From: Parvibium lacunae
GTDB taxonomy: Bacteria; Pseudomonadota; Gammaproteobacteria; Burkholderiales; Burkholderiaceae_D
Direction of reading: 5' to 3'
NCBI RefSeq assembly: GCF_003335215.1
Contig: NZ_QPGB01000006.1
Coordinates: 1-64,000 of the forward strand
Length of the DNA stretch: 64,000 bases
The notes beneath the pieces are model-generated. The model had not been told where the DNA came from and did no database searches. It worked only from the letters and a program-made list of their open reading frames with translations. Made by a program: the position numbers and the translations under genes. Shown here one piece after another: positions 35,475-44,696 of the stretch. The number at the start of each line of letters is the position of its first letter. Within the stretch, counting starts at the first letter, position 1.

Positions 35475-36773
35475 CTATTTTTGATATTGGCTGGCCAAAC
35501 CGCTGAGCACCAAGCCCAAGCGCAACATGCCATAGCCCAGCCAGCACAACCCACGCCGCCACCAAGGTAGGCGCTCAAGATCAACCAGCCGGACTGGGCG
35601 TGCGGCCGCCAATCCTTCCTGTAAACAAGCGCGTAAGTGTTGTGAAAAGGCCGGATCCTGAACCACTAAATTGGCTTCCCGAGCCAACAGCAGGCTATAA
35701 GGGTCAATATTTGATGAGCCGACAGTTGCCCAGGTATTACGCGATTCGCTATCGATCACCGCGACTTTGGCGTGCAAAAAAGAGGGGAGGTACTCATAAA
35801 TCTCGATACCGTGATGGAGTAATTCACGATACAGCACCTGTGATCCATAAAATTGAATGGGGTGCTCGGATTGCCCCTGCAGTAAGAGAATCACGCGGAC
35901 GCCCCGACTCGCCGCCTCACACAGGGCTTGGCGAAAACGCCAGCCAGGAAAAAAATAGGCATTCGCCAGAATGATTTCTTGCTGCGCTTGGCCAATCGCT
36001 TGCAAGTACGCACTTTCGATCGCATGCCGATGCCGTAAATTATCGCGAATGACGAGTGCAGCACGCTGTGGTAGCCCTGTGTGCCGTTTTTGTGCGCTCG
36101 CAATAACACGGCTGGTGGCCCGCTGCTGGGCCCAAAAACGCTGCCAGTCTTCGCGCCGAGCGCGGGCATATTGGCGCCAAGGCACGTGATACCAAGCCTC
36201 AGGACGCATTTGGTACAACCAGTCCAACTGCCACCACTGACGCATCACCAAGGCCAAAATTGGTTGCACGACAGGCCCTTGAACCTGTACCGCAAAGTCA
36301 TAGCGCGGTTGGGCCAGCCGGGTACCATCGCCTTGCATATGATCATCTTGAATATTAATCCCGCCCAAAAATGCAAGCTGTTGGTCAATCACCGTGATTT
36401 TGCGGTGCATGCGGCGCAGCCGTTGTCGGTTCGCATTCAAGCCCCAGCGCCAGCGCCATAACCAGTGAGGGCCTTCTGGGCGAAAAATCCGTAGGGCGAC
36501 CCCTGCCTGCTGCCACGCCAAACGCCAAGCAACAGGAATGCTGAGCGTGCCAAAACCATCCACCACCAGGTACACTTTGACGCCTCGCTGGGCCGCCGCA
36601 GTCAGGGCTTGAGCGACCGCTTCTCCCACGGCATCCGCTGCAAAAATGTAAGTTTCCAAATAGATTGACACTTGTGCCTGCGCAATCGCCTCTAGCAAGG
36701 TCGTAAAGTACGCAGCCCCGGATGGTAATAAATGGAGTTGATTGCCGTTGTGCCAATCCGGCTGGAATGTCAT
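35475..36773 (-). CDS. clsB: Phospholipase D-family cardiolipin synthase, ClsB-like
   Basis: A ~432-residue PLD-superfamily protein. Two HKD motifs are present: HRKITVIDQQLAFLGGINI and HAKVAVIDSESRNTWATVGSSNIDP. ETYIFAADAVGEAVAQAL is typical of cardiolipin synthases. ClsB condenses phospholipid head groups at the inner membrane. The start is uncertain: the ATG at 36773 matches family length, but a GTG at 36836 directly after the stop of the upstream gene (with GGGTGAG before it) would suit translational coupling. The next gene upstream is YbhP-like, and the ybhP-clsB pairing is also seen in E. coli. Confidence 0.88.
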   Translation of the reverse strand: MTFQPDWHNGNQLHLLPSGAAYFTTLLEAIAQAQVSIYLETYIFAADAVGEAVAQALTAAAQRGVKVYLVVDGFGTLSIPVAWRLAWQQAGVALRIFRPEGPHWLWRWRWGLNANRQRLRRMHRKITVIDQQLAFLGGINIQDDHMQGDGTRLAQPRYDFAVQVQGPVVQPILALVMRQWWQLDWLYQMRPEAWYHVPWRQYARARREDWQRFWAQQRATSRVIASAQKRHTGLPQRAALVIRDNLRHRHAIESAYLQAIGQAQQEIILANAYFFPGWRFRQALCEAASRGVRVILLLQGQSEHPIQFYGSQVLYRELLHHGIEIYEYLPSFLHAKVAVIDSESRNTWATVGSSNIDPYSLLLAREANLVVQDPAFSQHLRACLQEGLAAARPVRLVDLERLPWWRRGLCWLGYGMLRLGLVLSGLASQYQK

Positions 36774-36837
36774 CAGCCAGCGATGAGAGAGGTCGCCCAC
36801 GCCCCGCTGCTTGTCCGAGTGCTTAACTGACCCCACC

Positions 36838-37683
36838 TTACTCACCCGGCCAAGCCAATTCCGCCAATAACAAGGCGTGGTCTGATAAACGCGCCCACTG
36901 ATGACCCGCCATAACCTGTACGCGTTGGACACGAAATCCGCGTTGATAAATCCGGTCTAGGCGCAGCCAGGGTAAGGCGCTCGGGAAGGTACGGGCAACT
37001 CGCTCTAACGGGGGCAAATGTAAATGGCGGCGCATAGCTTGATTCAAATCATCCCAGGGCCGATTCATGGCGTCATCATACACATCGGTAACCCCAATCG
37101 CGGTGCGCAGCGTTGCCGATAGAAGATTACGCCAATCATTGAAATCCCCGGCAATCAGTAGCGGTGCGTTCGAGGGCACGCTGCGCTCGACTTCGGCAAT
37201 CAACGCGGCAACCTGACGCTGCCGGCTCGCTGCCAAGAGCCCTAAATGAACCACAAAGCAATGGACTGAGCGCTTATCCACCTCCAGTATCGTATGCAAC
37301 ATGCCGCGCTGCTCAAGCGCGTGGTCGGAGAGGCGATGATTGCGCCACATCGCACTGGGCCAGCGCGACAAGCAGGCATTACCATGATCACCATGTAAAT
37401 AATCGGCATTCTTGCCATACACCGCATGCATTTGCAGCGCTTGGGCCAACACATCATGCTGTCCGATGCCACGCTCTGGCCACTCAGGATAACGTAAGGC
37501 ATGCCGATCGTGTCGGCCTTGCACTTCTTGTAGAAACAACAGATCAAGCTTTAGGGGTTGTAATTGCGCTGCGAGTTGATGGATACGGACCTGTTTACGA
37601 AAGCCATTTTGGCCCACCAACCAATCGAATAGAGAACGGTGTAAGCCCTTATGAATGTTATAAGTCGCTATGCGTAACGACAT
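36838..37683 (-). CDS. Endonuclease/exonuclease/phosphatase-family protein, YbhP-like
   Basis: A 281-residue EEP-fold protein from the ATG at 37683 (the frame continues 24 codons upstream into nudB). Metal and active-site motifs: TYNIHKGLHR, DLLFLQEVQGR, NACLSRWP, LLIAGDFNDWR, and the C-terminal RLSDHALLLAELA. A role in phospholipid metabolism is suggested only by the conserved pairing with clsB. It starts 11 bases after the nudB stop, so it is part of the nudB-ybhP-clsB unit. Confidence 0.87.
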   Translation of the reverse strand: MSLRIATYNIHKGLHRSLFDWLVGQNGFRKQVRIHQLAAQLQPLKLDLLFLQEVQGRHDRHALRYPEWPERGIGQHDVLAQALQMHAVYGKNADYLHGDHGNACLSRWPSAMWRNHRLSDHALEQRGMLHTILEVDKRSVHCFVVHLGLLAASRQRQVAALIAEVERSVPSNAPLLIAGDFNDWRNLLSATLRTAIGVTDVYDDAMNRPWDDLNQAMRRHLHLPPLERVARTFPSALPWLRLDRIYQRGFRVQRVQVMAGHQWARLSDHALLLAELAWPGE

Positions 37684-37694
37684 ATGCCCACCGC

Positions 37695-38141
37695 TTAGGG
37701 ATTGACTCGCTGAGGCAAGCGCTGGATCGCCTGCGCATTGCTCCAGGAAAAACAACGCTCAGCCGCATCTTGCCACGGCAACCACTGATACTGTAAATGC
37801 TCGCGCGGAGCCAGTTGAATTGCGGCATCGCGTGCAACGCACACACTGAAAACATGCTCAGTATTGTGGGTCACCCCCGGCGCATAACGATGTCGCCAGT
37901 GCGCAAAGATTTCATACTCATTGGTCTGTTGCCAATCTAGCAAGCGCATAGGATCGCAGACTAAGCCTGTTTCTTCCTGCACTTCTCGACAAGCCGCCAA
38001 CACCAAACTTTCTTCTTCATGATCCAGGCTACCCGTCACCGATTGCCAATAACCGGGGTGATCCGCCCGCTCAAGCAATAGCACCTGTAAGTCAGGGGAA
38101 TGAATAACCACTAAGACTGAGTGCGGGATTTTGTAAGGCAT
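37695..38141 (-). CDS. nudB: Dihydroneopterin triphosphate diphosphatase NudB
   Basis: A 148-residue Nudix hydrolase; NudB removes pyrophosphate from dihydroneopterin triphosphate in folate synthesis. The box reads GSLDHEEESLVLAACREVQEE then TGL (residues 37-60). The REVQEETGL part is canonical, but the Gly-to-Glu part appears one residue longer than GX5EX7. YWQSVTGSL and the position after aspS are typical of betaproteobacterial nudB. The start ATG shares one base with the stop of the SPFH gene (TAATG), indicating coupled translation. Confidence 0.87.
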   Translation of the reverse strand: MPYKIPHSVLVVIHSPDLQVLLLERADHPGYWQSVTGSLDHEEESLVLAACREVQEETGLVCDPMRLLDWQQTNEYEIFAHWRHRYAPGVTHNTEHVFSVCVARDAAIQLAPREHLQYQWLPWQDAAERCFSWSNAQAIQRLPQRVNP

Positions 38142-38959
38142 TACTTTGTAGCCTGCCGAGTGTCAACAATACCCTTGAAATCATAGGGAATGATGATGGT
38201 ATTTACTCTACCCTGTTGAACAGCTTCCGCGATTTTCATTTGTGCCTGGGCGTTCATATATTCTATGGCTTTGCTGTTGGCATTCAACGCAGCAATCCTG
38301 AGGGCCTCTTGCTGGGCAGTCTTGACCTCAATTTCTTTTGCCCGCAGCGCGTTCTGTGCCGTGACAACTTCATTCGCACTTCGAATGATTTCTTGTGCAG
38401 GCAGCACATTACGGACCTGTACCAACGACACACTCAACGCTGTTTGTAATTTTTCTGCAATCAAAGTCTCGCTGACAATTCGTTTGATCTCTTGTTCTAA
38501 TTTCGCTCGATTATCGGCCACTTCCAAAGCACGATATTCACGCACGGCTTTATAGGCCGCATTATTCACAATAGTTTCGACATAGTTGTACATCAAATAC
38601 CAGTCTTGGCTTTTATCCTCAAAGGCATGAAAGCTGCGACTTTTTGTCGCCCATAGATCAGACACACTGGATGGATTAATGGAGTAAACCAGCGTCAAAT
38701 CAAAGTCCGCTAAGGTACTGTTATCCAGCGTGAGCGGTGTTTTGTTATCTAGCTTAACGGCGATTTCCCGAACTGGAAAAGTGAGCACTGAGCCAATCAA
38801 GGTTTGATTAAATGACCCTGGTAGCAATTCAGTCCCTGCAATTTGTTTATCTAAGCCGATCCGCAGCCCGACTTCACCAGTTTCAATTCGAGTACAGCCA
38901 GCCACAACCCAAGAAAAAACGAGTGCCAGCCACAGTTTATGTTTAGAAAGGGAAGACAT
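38141..38959 (-). CDS. SPFH/prohibitin-domain lipoprotein
   Basis: A 272-residue SPFH (Band 7) protein. The N-terminus is a lipoprotein signal with lipobox VVAGC (Cys22), so it is predicted to be lipid-anchored outside the cytoplasm rather than bitopic. The SPFH core spans ~25-190 (VGLRIGLDKQIAGTELLPGSF; FDLTLVYSINPSSV). A helical ANEVVTAQNALRAKEIEVKTAQQEALRIAALNANSKAIEY region follows, a flotillin-like coiled coil. Oligomeric scaffold function is known for the family; this one is uncharacterised to me. The ribosome binding site is AAGGATATTCC. It lies between the small membrane protein and nudB. Confidence 0.85.
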   Translation of the reverse strand: MSSLSKHKLWLALVFSWVVAGCTRIETGEVGLRIGLDKQIAGTELLPGSFNQTLIGSVLTFPVREIAVKLDNKTPLTLDNSTLADFDLTLVYSINPSSVSDLWATKSRSFHAFEDKSQDWYLMYNYVETIVNNAAYKAVREYRALEVADNRAKLEQEIKRIVSETLIAEKLQTALSVSLVQVRNVLPAQEIIRSANEVVTAQNALRAKEIEVKTAQQEALRIAALNANSKAIEYMNAQAQMKIAEAVQQGRVNTIIIPYDFKGIVDTRQATK

Positions 38960-38972
38960 GGAATATCCTTAG

Positions 38973-39155
38973 TTAGAACAACCAAACGATAAGACTCAAC
39001 ACGCTAGCAGAAATGACAGCAGCACCGAGCGAGCGCCACAAAAAACGTTTCAGGTGAAGTCGGGATGGCGAACGTAAACGTTGCCAGCACCACATTGAGG
39101 CCATGCAAATCAGCCAGACCAAGAAAAAAATGAATACGGCGCGGAATAGTTGCAT
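38973..39155 (-). CDS. Small membrane protein (60 residues), function unknown
   Basis: Two hydrophobic segments (AVFIFFLVWLICMASMW and SLGAAVISASVLSLIVWLF) flank a basic loop (RLRSPSRLHLKRFLWR). It is in line with the SPFH gene (13-base gap) and starts 8 bases after the aspS terminator hairpin. No clear ribosome binding site is seen, so it could be leaderless or the start may be wrong. Position and composition support a real gene, but I know no function. Confidence 0.5.
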   Translation of the reverse strand: MQLFRAVFIFFLVWLICMASMWCWQRLRSPSRLHLKRFLWRSLGAAVISASVLSLIVWLF

Positions 39156-39162
39156 GGCGATT

Positions 39163-39193
39163 AAAAAATAGGGCGCAAATTATGCGCCCTATT
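39163..39193 (-). terminator. Rho-independent terminator after aspS
   Basis: AATAGGGCGCA / TGCGCCCTATT, an 11-bp stem with a 5-base loop, is followed by T6 on the minus strand. It lies 30 bases after the aspS stop. Confidence 0.92.
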
Positions 39194-39222
39194 CTACTGC
39201 CTGTTCGAGGCTCGCTGCACTT

Positions 39223-41028
39223 TTATGCCTCAGGCTTGGTGGCGCTGATCGGATTACGTAAGCGAATGTGCAGTTCACGTAGCTGCTTTTCATCCACTGG
39301 GCTCGGGGCTTGTGTCAGCAAGCACTGAGCGCGCTGGGTTTTGGGGAAGGCAATCACATCACGGATGGACTCAGCACCGGTCATCATGGTGACAATCCGA
39401 TCTAGCCCAAAAGCCAAGCCGCCATGCGGTGGCGCGCCATATTGCAGCGCATCGAGTAAGAAGCCAAACTTTTCTTTGGCTTCTTCAGCGCCGATTTTCA
39501 GTGCGCGGAAAACTTTGCTCTGGACCTCTTCACGGTGGATCCGGACTGAGCCACCCCCAATTTCCCAGCCATTCAGAACCATGTCATAGGCTTTGGCAAT
39601 ACAAGCGCCTGGATTGGCTTCCAGCCAATCTTCATGGCCATCTTTAGGAGAAGTAAAAGGATGATGCATCGCATTCCAACGGTTTGCCTCTTCATCAAAC
39701 TCAAACATGGGGAAATCGATAACCCAGAGAGGCTTCCAAACCGCCTCAAAGAGACCCGCCTGCTTGGCGAAGTCGGAGTGGCCGATTTTGACACGCAGCG
39801 CCCCAATCGCATCGTTGACGACTTTGGCTTTATCCGCACCAAAAAAGAGAATATCGCCATCTTGTGCTGCTGTACGCTCAAGGATGGCACTTAGGGCACG
39901 GTCATGGATGTTTTTGACAATCGGCGATTGCAAGCCGTCGCGCCCTTTGCTGAGATCATTCACCTTGATCCAGGCCAGCCCTTTCGCCCCGTAGATGCCG
40001 ACAAATTGGGTATAAGCATCAATTTCGCTGCGGCTGATTTCTGCTCCTTTAGGAACACGCATCGCCACGACACGGCCACCTTCCATATTAGCTGGCCCGG
40101 AAAATACTTTGAAATCGACATCACGCATGACGTCGGTTAACTCAGTGAACTCCAGTTTGACGCGCAAGTCTGGCTTATCTGAACCATACAAACGCATGGC
40201 ATCAGCAAACTGCATCACTGGGAAAGGATTGGGCAATGCAATCTCTAGCACAGTCTGGAAAACATGCCGGATCATGTTTTCAAATAACTGTCGGATATCC
40301 CCTTCGGTCATGAACGAGGTTTCAATATCGATTTGCGTGAATTCAGGCTGACGATCTGCACGTAGATCTTCATCTCTAAAACATTTAGTAATTTGGTAAT
40401 AGCGGTCAAACCCCGCCACCATCAATAGCTGCTTAAAGAGCTGGGGCGACTGGGGTAAGGCAAAGAACATGCCGTCGTGGACCCGTGATGGCACCAAGTA
40501 ATCCCGCGCCCCTTCAGGCGTACTCTTGGTCAGCATGGGCGTTTCAATATCAATGAACCCATGCTCATCAAGAAACTTGCGCACCGCCATCGCAACCTGA
40601 TAACGTAGCTTCAGGTTATGTTGCATCTGCGGCCGCCGCAGATCAAGCACGCGATGCGTCAAGCGCGTCGTCTCAGACAAGTTGTCATCATCCAGTTGGA
40701 ACGGTGGCGTTACTGAGGCATTCAGTATTTCTAGCTGATGGCACAAGATTTCAATGCCGCCACTGACCAGATTGCTATTTTCTGTGCCAGCGGGACGCGC
40801 GCGAACCAACCCGGTAATGCGTAAGCAAAATTCATTACGAATCCGCTCGGCTTGGGCAAACACGTCAGCCCGGTCAGGATCGCATACGACTTGGACCAAG
40901 CCTTCACGGTCTCGCAAATCAATAAAAATAACGCCGCCATGATCGCGCCGACGCTGTACCCAACCGCAGAGGCTGACAACTTGACCACTCAACTGGCTAT
41001 CAACCAGACCACAATAATGTGTACGCAT
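39223..41028 (-). CDS. aspS: Aspartyl-tRNA synthetase
   Basis: A 601-residue class IIb synthetase from the ATG at 41028 (the frame has 6 more codons). The OB-fold start is [33 protein letters not shown]. Motif 2 is [18 protein letters not shown], and motif 3 lies in [19 protein letters not shown]. The bacterial GAD insertion domain lies between. It charges tRNA-Asp, or tRNA-Asp and tRNA-Asn if non-discriminating; I cannot tell which from sequence alone. It is the last gene of fmdB-DUF502-aspS. Confidence 0.97.
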   Translation of the reverse strand: MRTHYCGLVDSQLSGQVVSLCGWVQRRRDHGGVIFIDLRDREGLVQVVCDPDRADVFAQAERIRNEFCLRITGLVRARPAGTENSNLVSGGIEILCHQLEILNASVTPPFQLDDDNLSETTRLTHRVLDLRRPQMQHNLKLRYQVAMAVRKFLDEHGFIDIETPMLTKSTPEGARDYLVPSRVHDGMFFALPQSPQLFKQLLMVAGFDRYYQITKCFRDEDLRADRQPEFTQIDIETSFMTEGDIRQLFENMIRHVFQTVLEIALPNPFPVMQFADAMRLYGSDKPDLRVKLEFTELTDVMRDVDFKVFSGPANMEGGRVVAMRVPKGAEISRSEIDAYTQFVGIYGAKGLAWIKVNDLSKGRDGLQSPIVKNIHDRALSAILERTAAQDGDILFFGADKAKVVNDAIGALRVKIGHSDFAKQAGLFEAVWKPLWVIDFPMFEFDEEANRWNAMHHPFTSPKDGHEDWLEANPGACIAKAYDMVLNGWEIGGGSVRIHREEVQSKVFRALKIGAEEAKEKFGFLLDALQYGAPPHGGLAFGLDRIVTMMTGAESIRDVIAFPKTQRAQCLLTQAPSPVDEKQLRELHIRLRNPISATKPEA

Positions 41029-41053
41029 AGACATAAAAACTCTCAATTAGAAA

Positions 41054-41653
41054 TTATTGGCGGACCTGGGGGACAACCACCCCCATCGAAACGATGTATT
41101 TCAGCGCCTCGTCAACGCTCATACTCAGCTCGACGATTTGACTTTTTGGCACCATTAGAAAAAAACCAGACGTCGGGTTTGGCGTCGTCGGCACGTAAAC
41201 GCTAATGTGCTCTTCACTGAAATGTTGCGCGCAATCTTGGGCTGGATTACCCGTCACAAAGGCAATCGTCCAGACCTGATCATGCGGATAACGAATCAGC
41301 ACTGCCTTGCGAAAAGCTTGCCCACCCGAAGAAAATAAGGTGTCTGATACCTGCTTGACACTCGAGTATATTGAGTTCACCACCGGAATGCGCTTTAGCA
41401 AGCCATCCCACCAACGAACTAGGCGCTGACCGATAAAATTGGTCGCCAAAATCCCAGTGAGCAACAGCACCAACAACGTTAATATGACCCCCATGCCCGG
41501 AATGTCGCGGCCAAAAAATGTCCGTGGGTGCCACTCTAAAGGTAATAGCGTGAGCGTTTGATCCATCGTGCCGACGACCAAATTAAGCACCCACAAAGTA
41601 ATCGCCAAGGGCACCCAAATGAGTAAGCCAGTAATAAAATATCGTTTTAGCAT
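41054..41653 (-). CDS. DUF502-family membrane protein
   Basis: A 199-residue protein from the ATG at 41653 (MLKRYFITGLLIWVPLAITLWVL). Two membrane helices are followed by RIPVVNSIYSSVKQVSDTLFSSG, a hallmark of the family, and VYVPTTPNPTSGFFLMVPKSQIVELSMSVDEALKYIVSMGVV. Its function is unknown. It lies 25 bases before aspS and 11 bases after fmdB, the usual betaproteobacterial order. Confidence 0.92.
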   Translation of the reverse strand: MLKRYFITGLLIWVPLAITLWVLNLVVGTMDQTLTLLPLEWHPRTFFGRDIPGMGVILTLLVLLLTGILATNFIGQRLVRWWDGLLKRIPVVNSIYSSVKQVSDTLFSSGGQAFRKAVLIRYPHDQVWTIAFVTGNPAQDCAQHFSEEHISVYVPTTPNPTSGFFLMVPKSQIVELSMSVDEALKYIVSMGVVVPQVRQ

Positions 41654-41664
41654 AATGGTCTGTA

Positions 41665-41949
41665 TCAGGCGCAGGCCCCACATGCGCCCGTACCGCATTG
41701 ATGCCCGCCAGCAGGCGGGCTTGCCGAAGCCTCAGCGGGTTTAGTGGAAGCAGTTGCCGATTGCGGGCTGCTCTTAAAGTCGGTCGCATACCAGCCACTG
41801 CCTTTCAGTTGAAAGCCTGCGGCGGTGATTTGCTTGTGGAAACTGGCTGTGCCGCAAGCAGGACAATCGGTCAGTGGCGCATCTGAGACTTTTTGCAACA
41901 CATCTTGCGTATGGCCGCAATTTTCGCAGCGATAAGCGTAGATTGGCAT
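41665..41949 (-). CDS. FmdB-family zinc-ribbon protein
   Basis: A 94-residue protein. The N-terminal ribbon MPIYAYRCENCGHTQDVLQKV ... CPACG has CxxC-CxxC zinc ligands, followed by QITAAGFQLKGSGWYATDFK, typical of FmdB-like regulators. The C-terminus is Ala/Ser-rich and ends with an extra Cys cluster (HQCGTGACGACA). Function is uncertain; it is the first gene of the aspS operon. Confidence 0.92.
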   Translation of the reverse strand: MPIYAYRCENCGHTQDVLQKVSDAPLTDCPACGTASFHKQITAAGFQLKGSGWYATDFKSSPQSATASTKPAEASASPPAGGHQCGTGACGACA

Positions 41950-42108
41950 GAGCAGGCTCCGTTATACTCGGTCATTAAGGTGTTGAATTATAAAGGAAAA
42001 GACAGTCAATCGCGGTGTGACTGTTACCCTAACAAGAAGATTGCGTGGCGCTCGCACATTCTTTGAGGCCAATGTCTGTATCGCAGCTTTCATTACATAG
42101 AGGTCGGC

Positions 42109-42894
42109 ATGTCACAGCTCTTGCCTGTTATTGAAAATCTTAAAAAAGAATTACGTGCGCGGGGCATTACCTATGGCGAGCTCGCAAAACAGCTCGACAT
42201 GTCGGAGGCGAGCGTTAAGCGGATGTTCGCAAAACGGGACTTTACCCTCAAACGCTTAGAAGAAATTCTCGAAGTCGCTGAACTTGATTTGCCCGCACTC
42301 ATGAAAATCAGCGACCCCGAAAGCCAACTGAAATCGAGCTTAACGGCTGAACAGGAAAGCGAGATTGTCGCTGACCCAAAACTTTTCCTGGTCGCCGTGT
42401 GTGTGTTAAACCTCTGGCCGATAGAAGAAATCGTGGCGCGCTATCAGCTCACCTCGGCGGAGGTGGTGGCGCTGCTGTTGCGGCTAGACCGGATGGGGTT
42501 TTTACAATTACAGCCGAATAATCGCGTTCGCCTGTTGATTTCCCGGACTTTTAACTGGTTACCCGATGGACCGATCCAGCGTGCGTTTAAGGATAGCGCT
42601 GCGCTGGATTATCTAGACAGTCGTTTTGATCGGCGCTACGAACACATGGCTTTTATTAATGGCATGCTCAGCAAGAAATCAGCGCTGAAATTCATTGAAA
42701 AAATCCAGCAGTTGGCGAAAGAGTTTTCGGTCTGGCATCAAGAAGAAAGCACCCTGCCGCTACAAGAAAAGGTTCCCATGAGTATGCTGCTGGCCATTCG
42801 CCCCTGGCTACCGCGACCATTTCAACCTTTACTGCGCCAAGAAAGTCCGGGGGCAGCGCAGAAACCCAGCAAACGGGTTCACAAAATACGCTGA
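42109..42894 (+). CDS. XRE-type helix-turn-helix regulator
   Basis: A 261-residue protein. The N-terminal Cro/CI helix-turn-helix (residues 10-60; ITYGELAKQLDMSEASVKRMFAKRDFTLKRLEEILE) is followed by a region resembling a winged helix (IEEIVARYQLTSAEVVALLLRLDRMGFLQLQPNNRVRL, ~102-145). A helical C-terminal domain follows (SRFDRRYEHMAFINGMLSKKSALKFIEKIQQLAKEF). A good ribosome binding site is present (AGAGG). The target is unknown. A 159-base gap separates it from the divergent fmdB. It is 41 bases upstream of the next regulator-like gene. Confidence 0.82.
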   Translation: MSQLLPVIENLKKELRARGITYGELAKQLDMSEASVKRMFAKRDFTLKRLEEILEVAELDLPALMKISDPESQLKSSLTAEQESEIVADPKLFLVAVCVLNLWPIEEIVARYQLTSAEVVALLLRLDRMGFLQLQPNNRVRLLISRTFNWLPDGPIQRAFKDSAALDYLDSRFDRRYEHMAFINGMLSKKSALKFIEKIQQLAKEFSVWHQEESTLPLQEKVPMSMLLAIRPWLPRPFQPLLRQESPGAAQKPSKRVHKIR

Positions 42895-42935
42895 TGTTGA
42901 TCGACTGCTGCGATCTCGCTGCCTGACACGCCGCC

Positions 42936-44030
42936 ATGTCTAACCATCACACTCAAAACATGACGGGCTTGTTCCATACGAGCGCTGGGTTCGTGTCTTC
43001 TCGCCCAGGCAACATCAAGAGCACGCCTACCGCGACGGTCTTATTGATCGGCTTACAAGATTTTCCTGAACGCGAGGCCATGGTGTTGCGTTCTATGTTG
43101 AGATTAATTGCCGCCCCCTTAGAGCGCCAAGTATTATTGGTTGAGCCGGCTGAAGCAGAAATTTTATTGATTGCAACGGATACGCCGGTCTCAGACCTGG
43201 GTGCGCTAGATTCGGGCGTTAAAGGGTCACCGGCAAGTAGCGTGCGTATCATCCATCGGGCTAGCCAAACCAGCGCAGATCAACTGACACAAGCCAATCC
43301 GGATTGGACAGCGTGGCCTCATTTACTGGGAACGCAAGGGGCGCAGGAAGCCCTGTTGCCGCGCCCAATCCGCGTGCAAGCATTGCAAACCATTCTGCAC
43401 GCGATTATTCATGGGCTTGAATTACCCCGCCTCGCCCCGCTTACGCTGACGCCTAGCGAAGCAGTTAGCGTTCAAGGACCAGCGCAACTGACGAATACGC
43501 GTGCCGCCGCCATGCTGGGCATATTCTTGCGGCCCAATGGTTTCCGTGTGCGTATCAGCGATGGCCCCACCCAGCTCTGGCTAAACAGCACGCGCGGCAG
43601 CGTTGCCAGCAGCCAGGTTCAACATCAGCTCTTGCCTTGGCTCTTGAGTCCGGTGAGTGATCGTTTTCAAGTCGATGATTGGCCGCCCGATCAGGTCATT
43701 ACGGATAACCTCAAACACCGCATTCGGCTCTCTTGGTTGCGCTGGCATGCGGCTTATTTTGGGGTTAAGGCAGGCTGGGTAGACAGCCGACTGCAATTTC
43801 AGCCACTGCGCTTGCGGCGTAAGCCTAATTTTCAGCAACTGGCGCATGGTCAAGACCATCGTGAGCTGGCTGATCTACTGTATACCCAACGTATTCCACT
43901 ATCCGTTTTACAGCGGCAAAGTGATCTCACTGAACAACGGATCGCGCCCTTTCTGAATGCGTGTTTTTTATGTGGCTATTTGGACTTCAGCGCTGATCGT
44001 TCGTCCTCAACGGCAAGTCGAAAACGGTAA
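42936..44030 (+). CDS. Pseudo-receiver-like protein of unknown function
   Basis: A 364-residue soluble protein with no clear family that I can name. Residues ~33-150 look like a degenerate response-regulator receiver fold: strand TATVLLIGL, helix REAMVLRSMLRLI, strand EAEILLIATDTP at the position of the phosphoacceptor Asp, and LPRPIRVQALQTILHA where the conserved Lys-Pro would be. The C-terminal ~90 residues (LRRKPNFQQLAHGQDHRELADLLYTQRIPLSVLQRQSDLTEQRIAPFLNACFLCGYLD) look like a winged helix. It may be a phosphorylation-independent regulator. It overlaps pqiC convergently by 24 bases. No strong ribosome binding site was seen, so the start is uncertain. Confidence 0.7.
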   Translation: MSNHHTQNMTGLFHTSAGFVSSRPGNIKSTPTATVLLIGLQDFPEREAMVLRSMLRLIAAPLERQVLLVEPAEAEILLIATDTPVSDLGALDSGVKGSPASSVRIIHRASQTSADQLTQANPDWTAWPHLLGTQGAQEALLPRPIRVQALQTILHAIIHGLELPRLAPLTLTPSEAVSVQGPAQLTNTRAAAMLGIFLRPNGFRVRISDGPTQLWLNSTRGSVASSQVQHQLLPWLLSPVSDRFQVDDWPPDQVITDNLKHRIRLSWLRWHAAYFGVKAGWVDSRLQFQPLRLRRKPNFQQLAHGQDHRELADLLYTQRIPLSVLQRQSDLTEQRIAPFLNACFLCGYLDFSADRSSSTASRKR

Positions 44031-44696
44031 GCTGGCGAGAATTTTTTGCGCCAAGTCACGCGTTGCCTGGCGTGTCGCCTGCACCAGCGCAGCATAAGGT
44101 TCGCCCGAGGCGCGCTGCTGAATTGCGGTTGTCATGGCTACCCCCGGCGGTTGTCGCCCAGGTAACTGGCTAGGCGCATCCCCTTGTTGAGCGTTTACGC
44201 GCTGCCAGCGCCAACTCACCTGCCACTGGGTTTGCGCACCCTGGGCGTCGAGCAGATTATTGACGGTTTCCAACGTCACCTGGAGCCGGAGCGCGTCCGC
44301 TGCGCTAGCGTCATTCTCATCCGCCCAACGCCACCTAGCCGAGGCATTCGGCTCAAGCCGCCACTGGCTCAGTAAGCCGGCCTGCAAGGTATCAGGGAAG
44401 GGACTGATCCAAAACTCGGTGCCCGCAAAGGCAATTTGCGCGGGCGCAGGATGGATCACCAATTCACTGCGACGCAAATAATCGGGTACTGACAGGGGCA
44501 GCAACCGCAGTTGGCACGCGGGAGCGTTTGCGGCGGGGCTAACAACAGGGGGGCGGGGGGCGCTCTCTGCCGACAAATGCCAATGACGAACCGGCTGGGT
44601 TGAGCCACAGGCACTCAAGCCCAATACCAGGATTGAGGACCAATATCTGGCGCGCCAGGCCGCGCAAAAGTTGAGCAGCAATATCCTTACACTCAT
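44007..44696 (-). CDS. pqiC: PqiC-like outer-membrane lipoprotein
   Basis: A 229-residue lipoprotein of the ABC-transport auxiliary family. Lipobox LSAC places Cys30 as the lipidated residue. The YbaY/PqiC-like pattern RHWHLSAE ... LRLLPLSVPDYLRRSELVI ... FWISPFPDTLQAGLLSQW is typical. PqiC anchors the PqiB tube at the outer membrane for lipid transport between membranes. The start overlaps the pqiB stop by 4 bases (ATGA). Confidence 0.88.
   Translation of the reverse strand: MSVRILLLNFCAAWRARYWSSILVLGLSACGSTQPVRHWHLSAESAPRPPVVSPAANAPACQLRLLPLSVPDYLRRSELVIHPAPAQIAFAGTEFWISPFPDTLQAGLLSQWRLEPNASARWRWADENDASAADALRLQVTLETVNNLLDAQGAQTQWQVSWRWQRVNAQQGDAPSQLPGRQPPGVAMTTAIQQRASGEPYAALVQATRQATRDLAQKILASLPFSTCR

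Noticed and set aside
42095-42110. CATAGAGGT resembling part of the repeat core just before the XRE gene
   Set aside because: The match is too short and lacks the remaining core; it overlaps the ribosome binding site.
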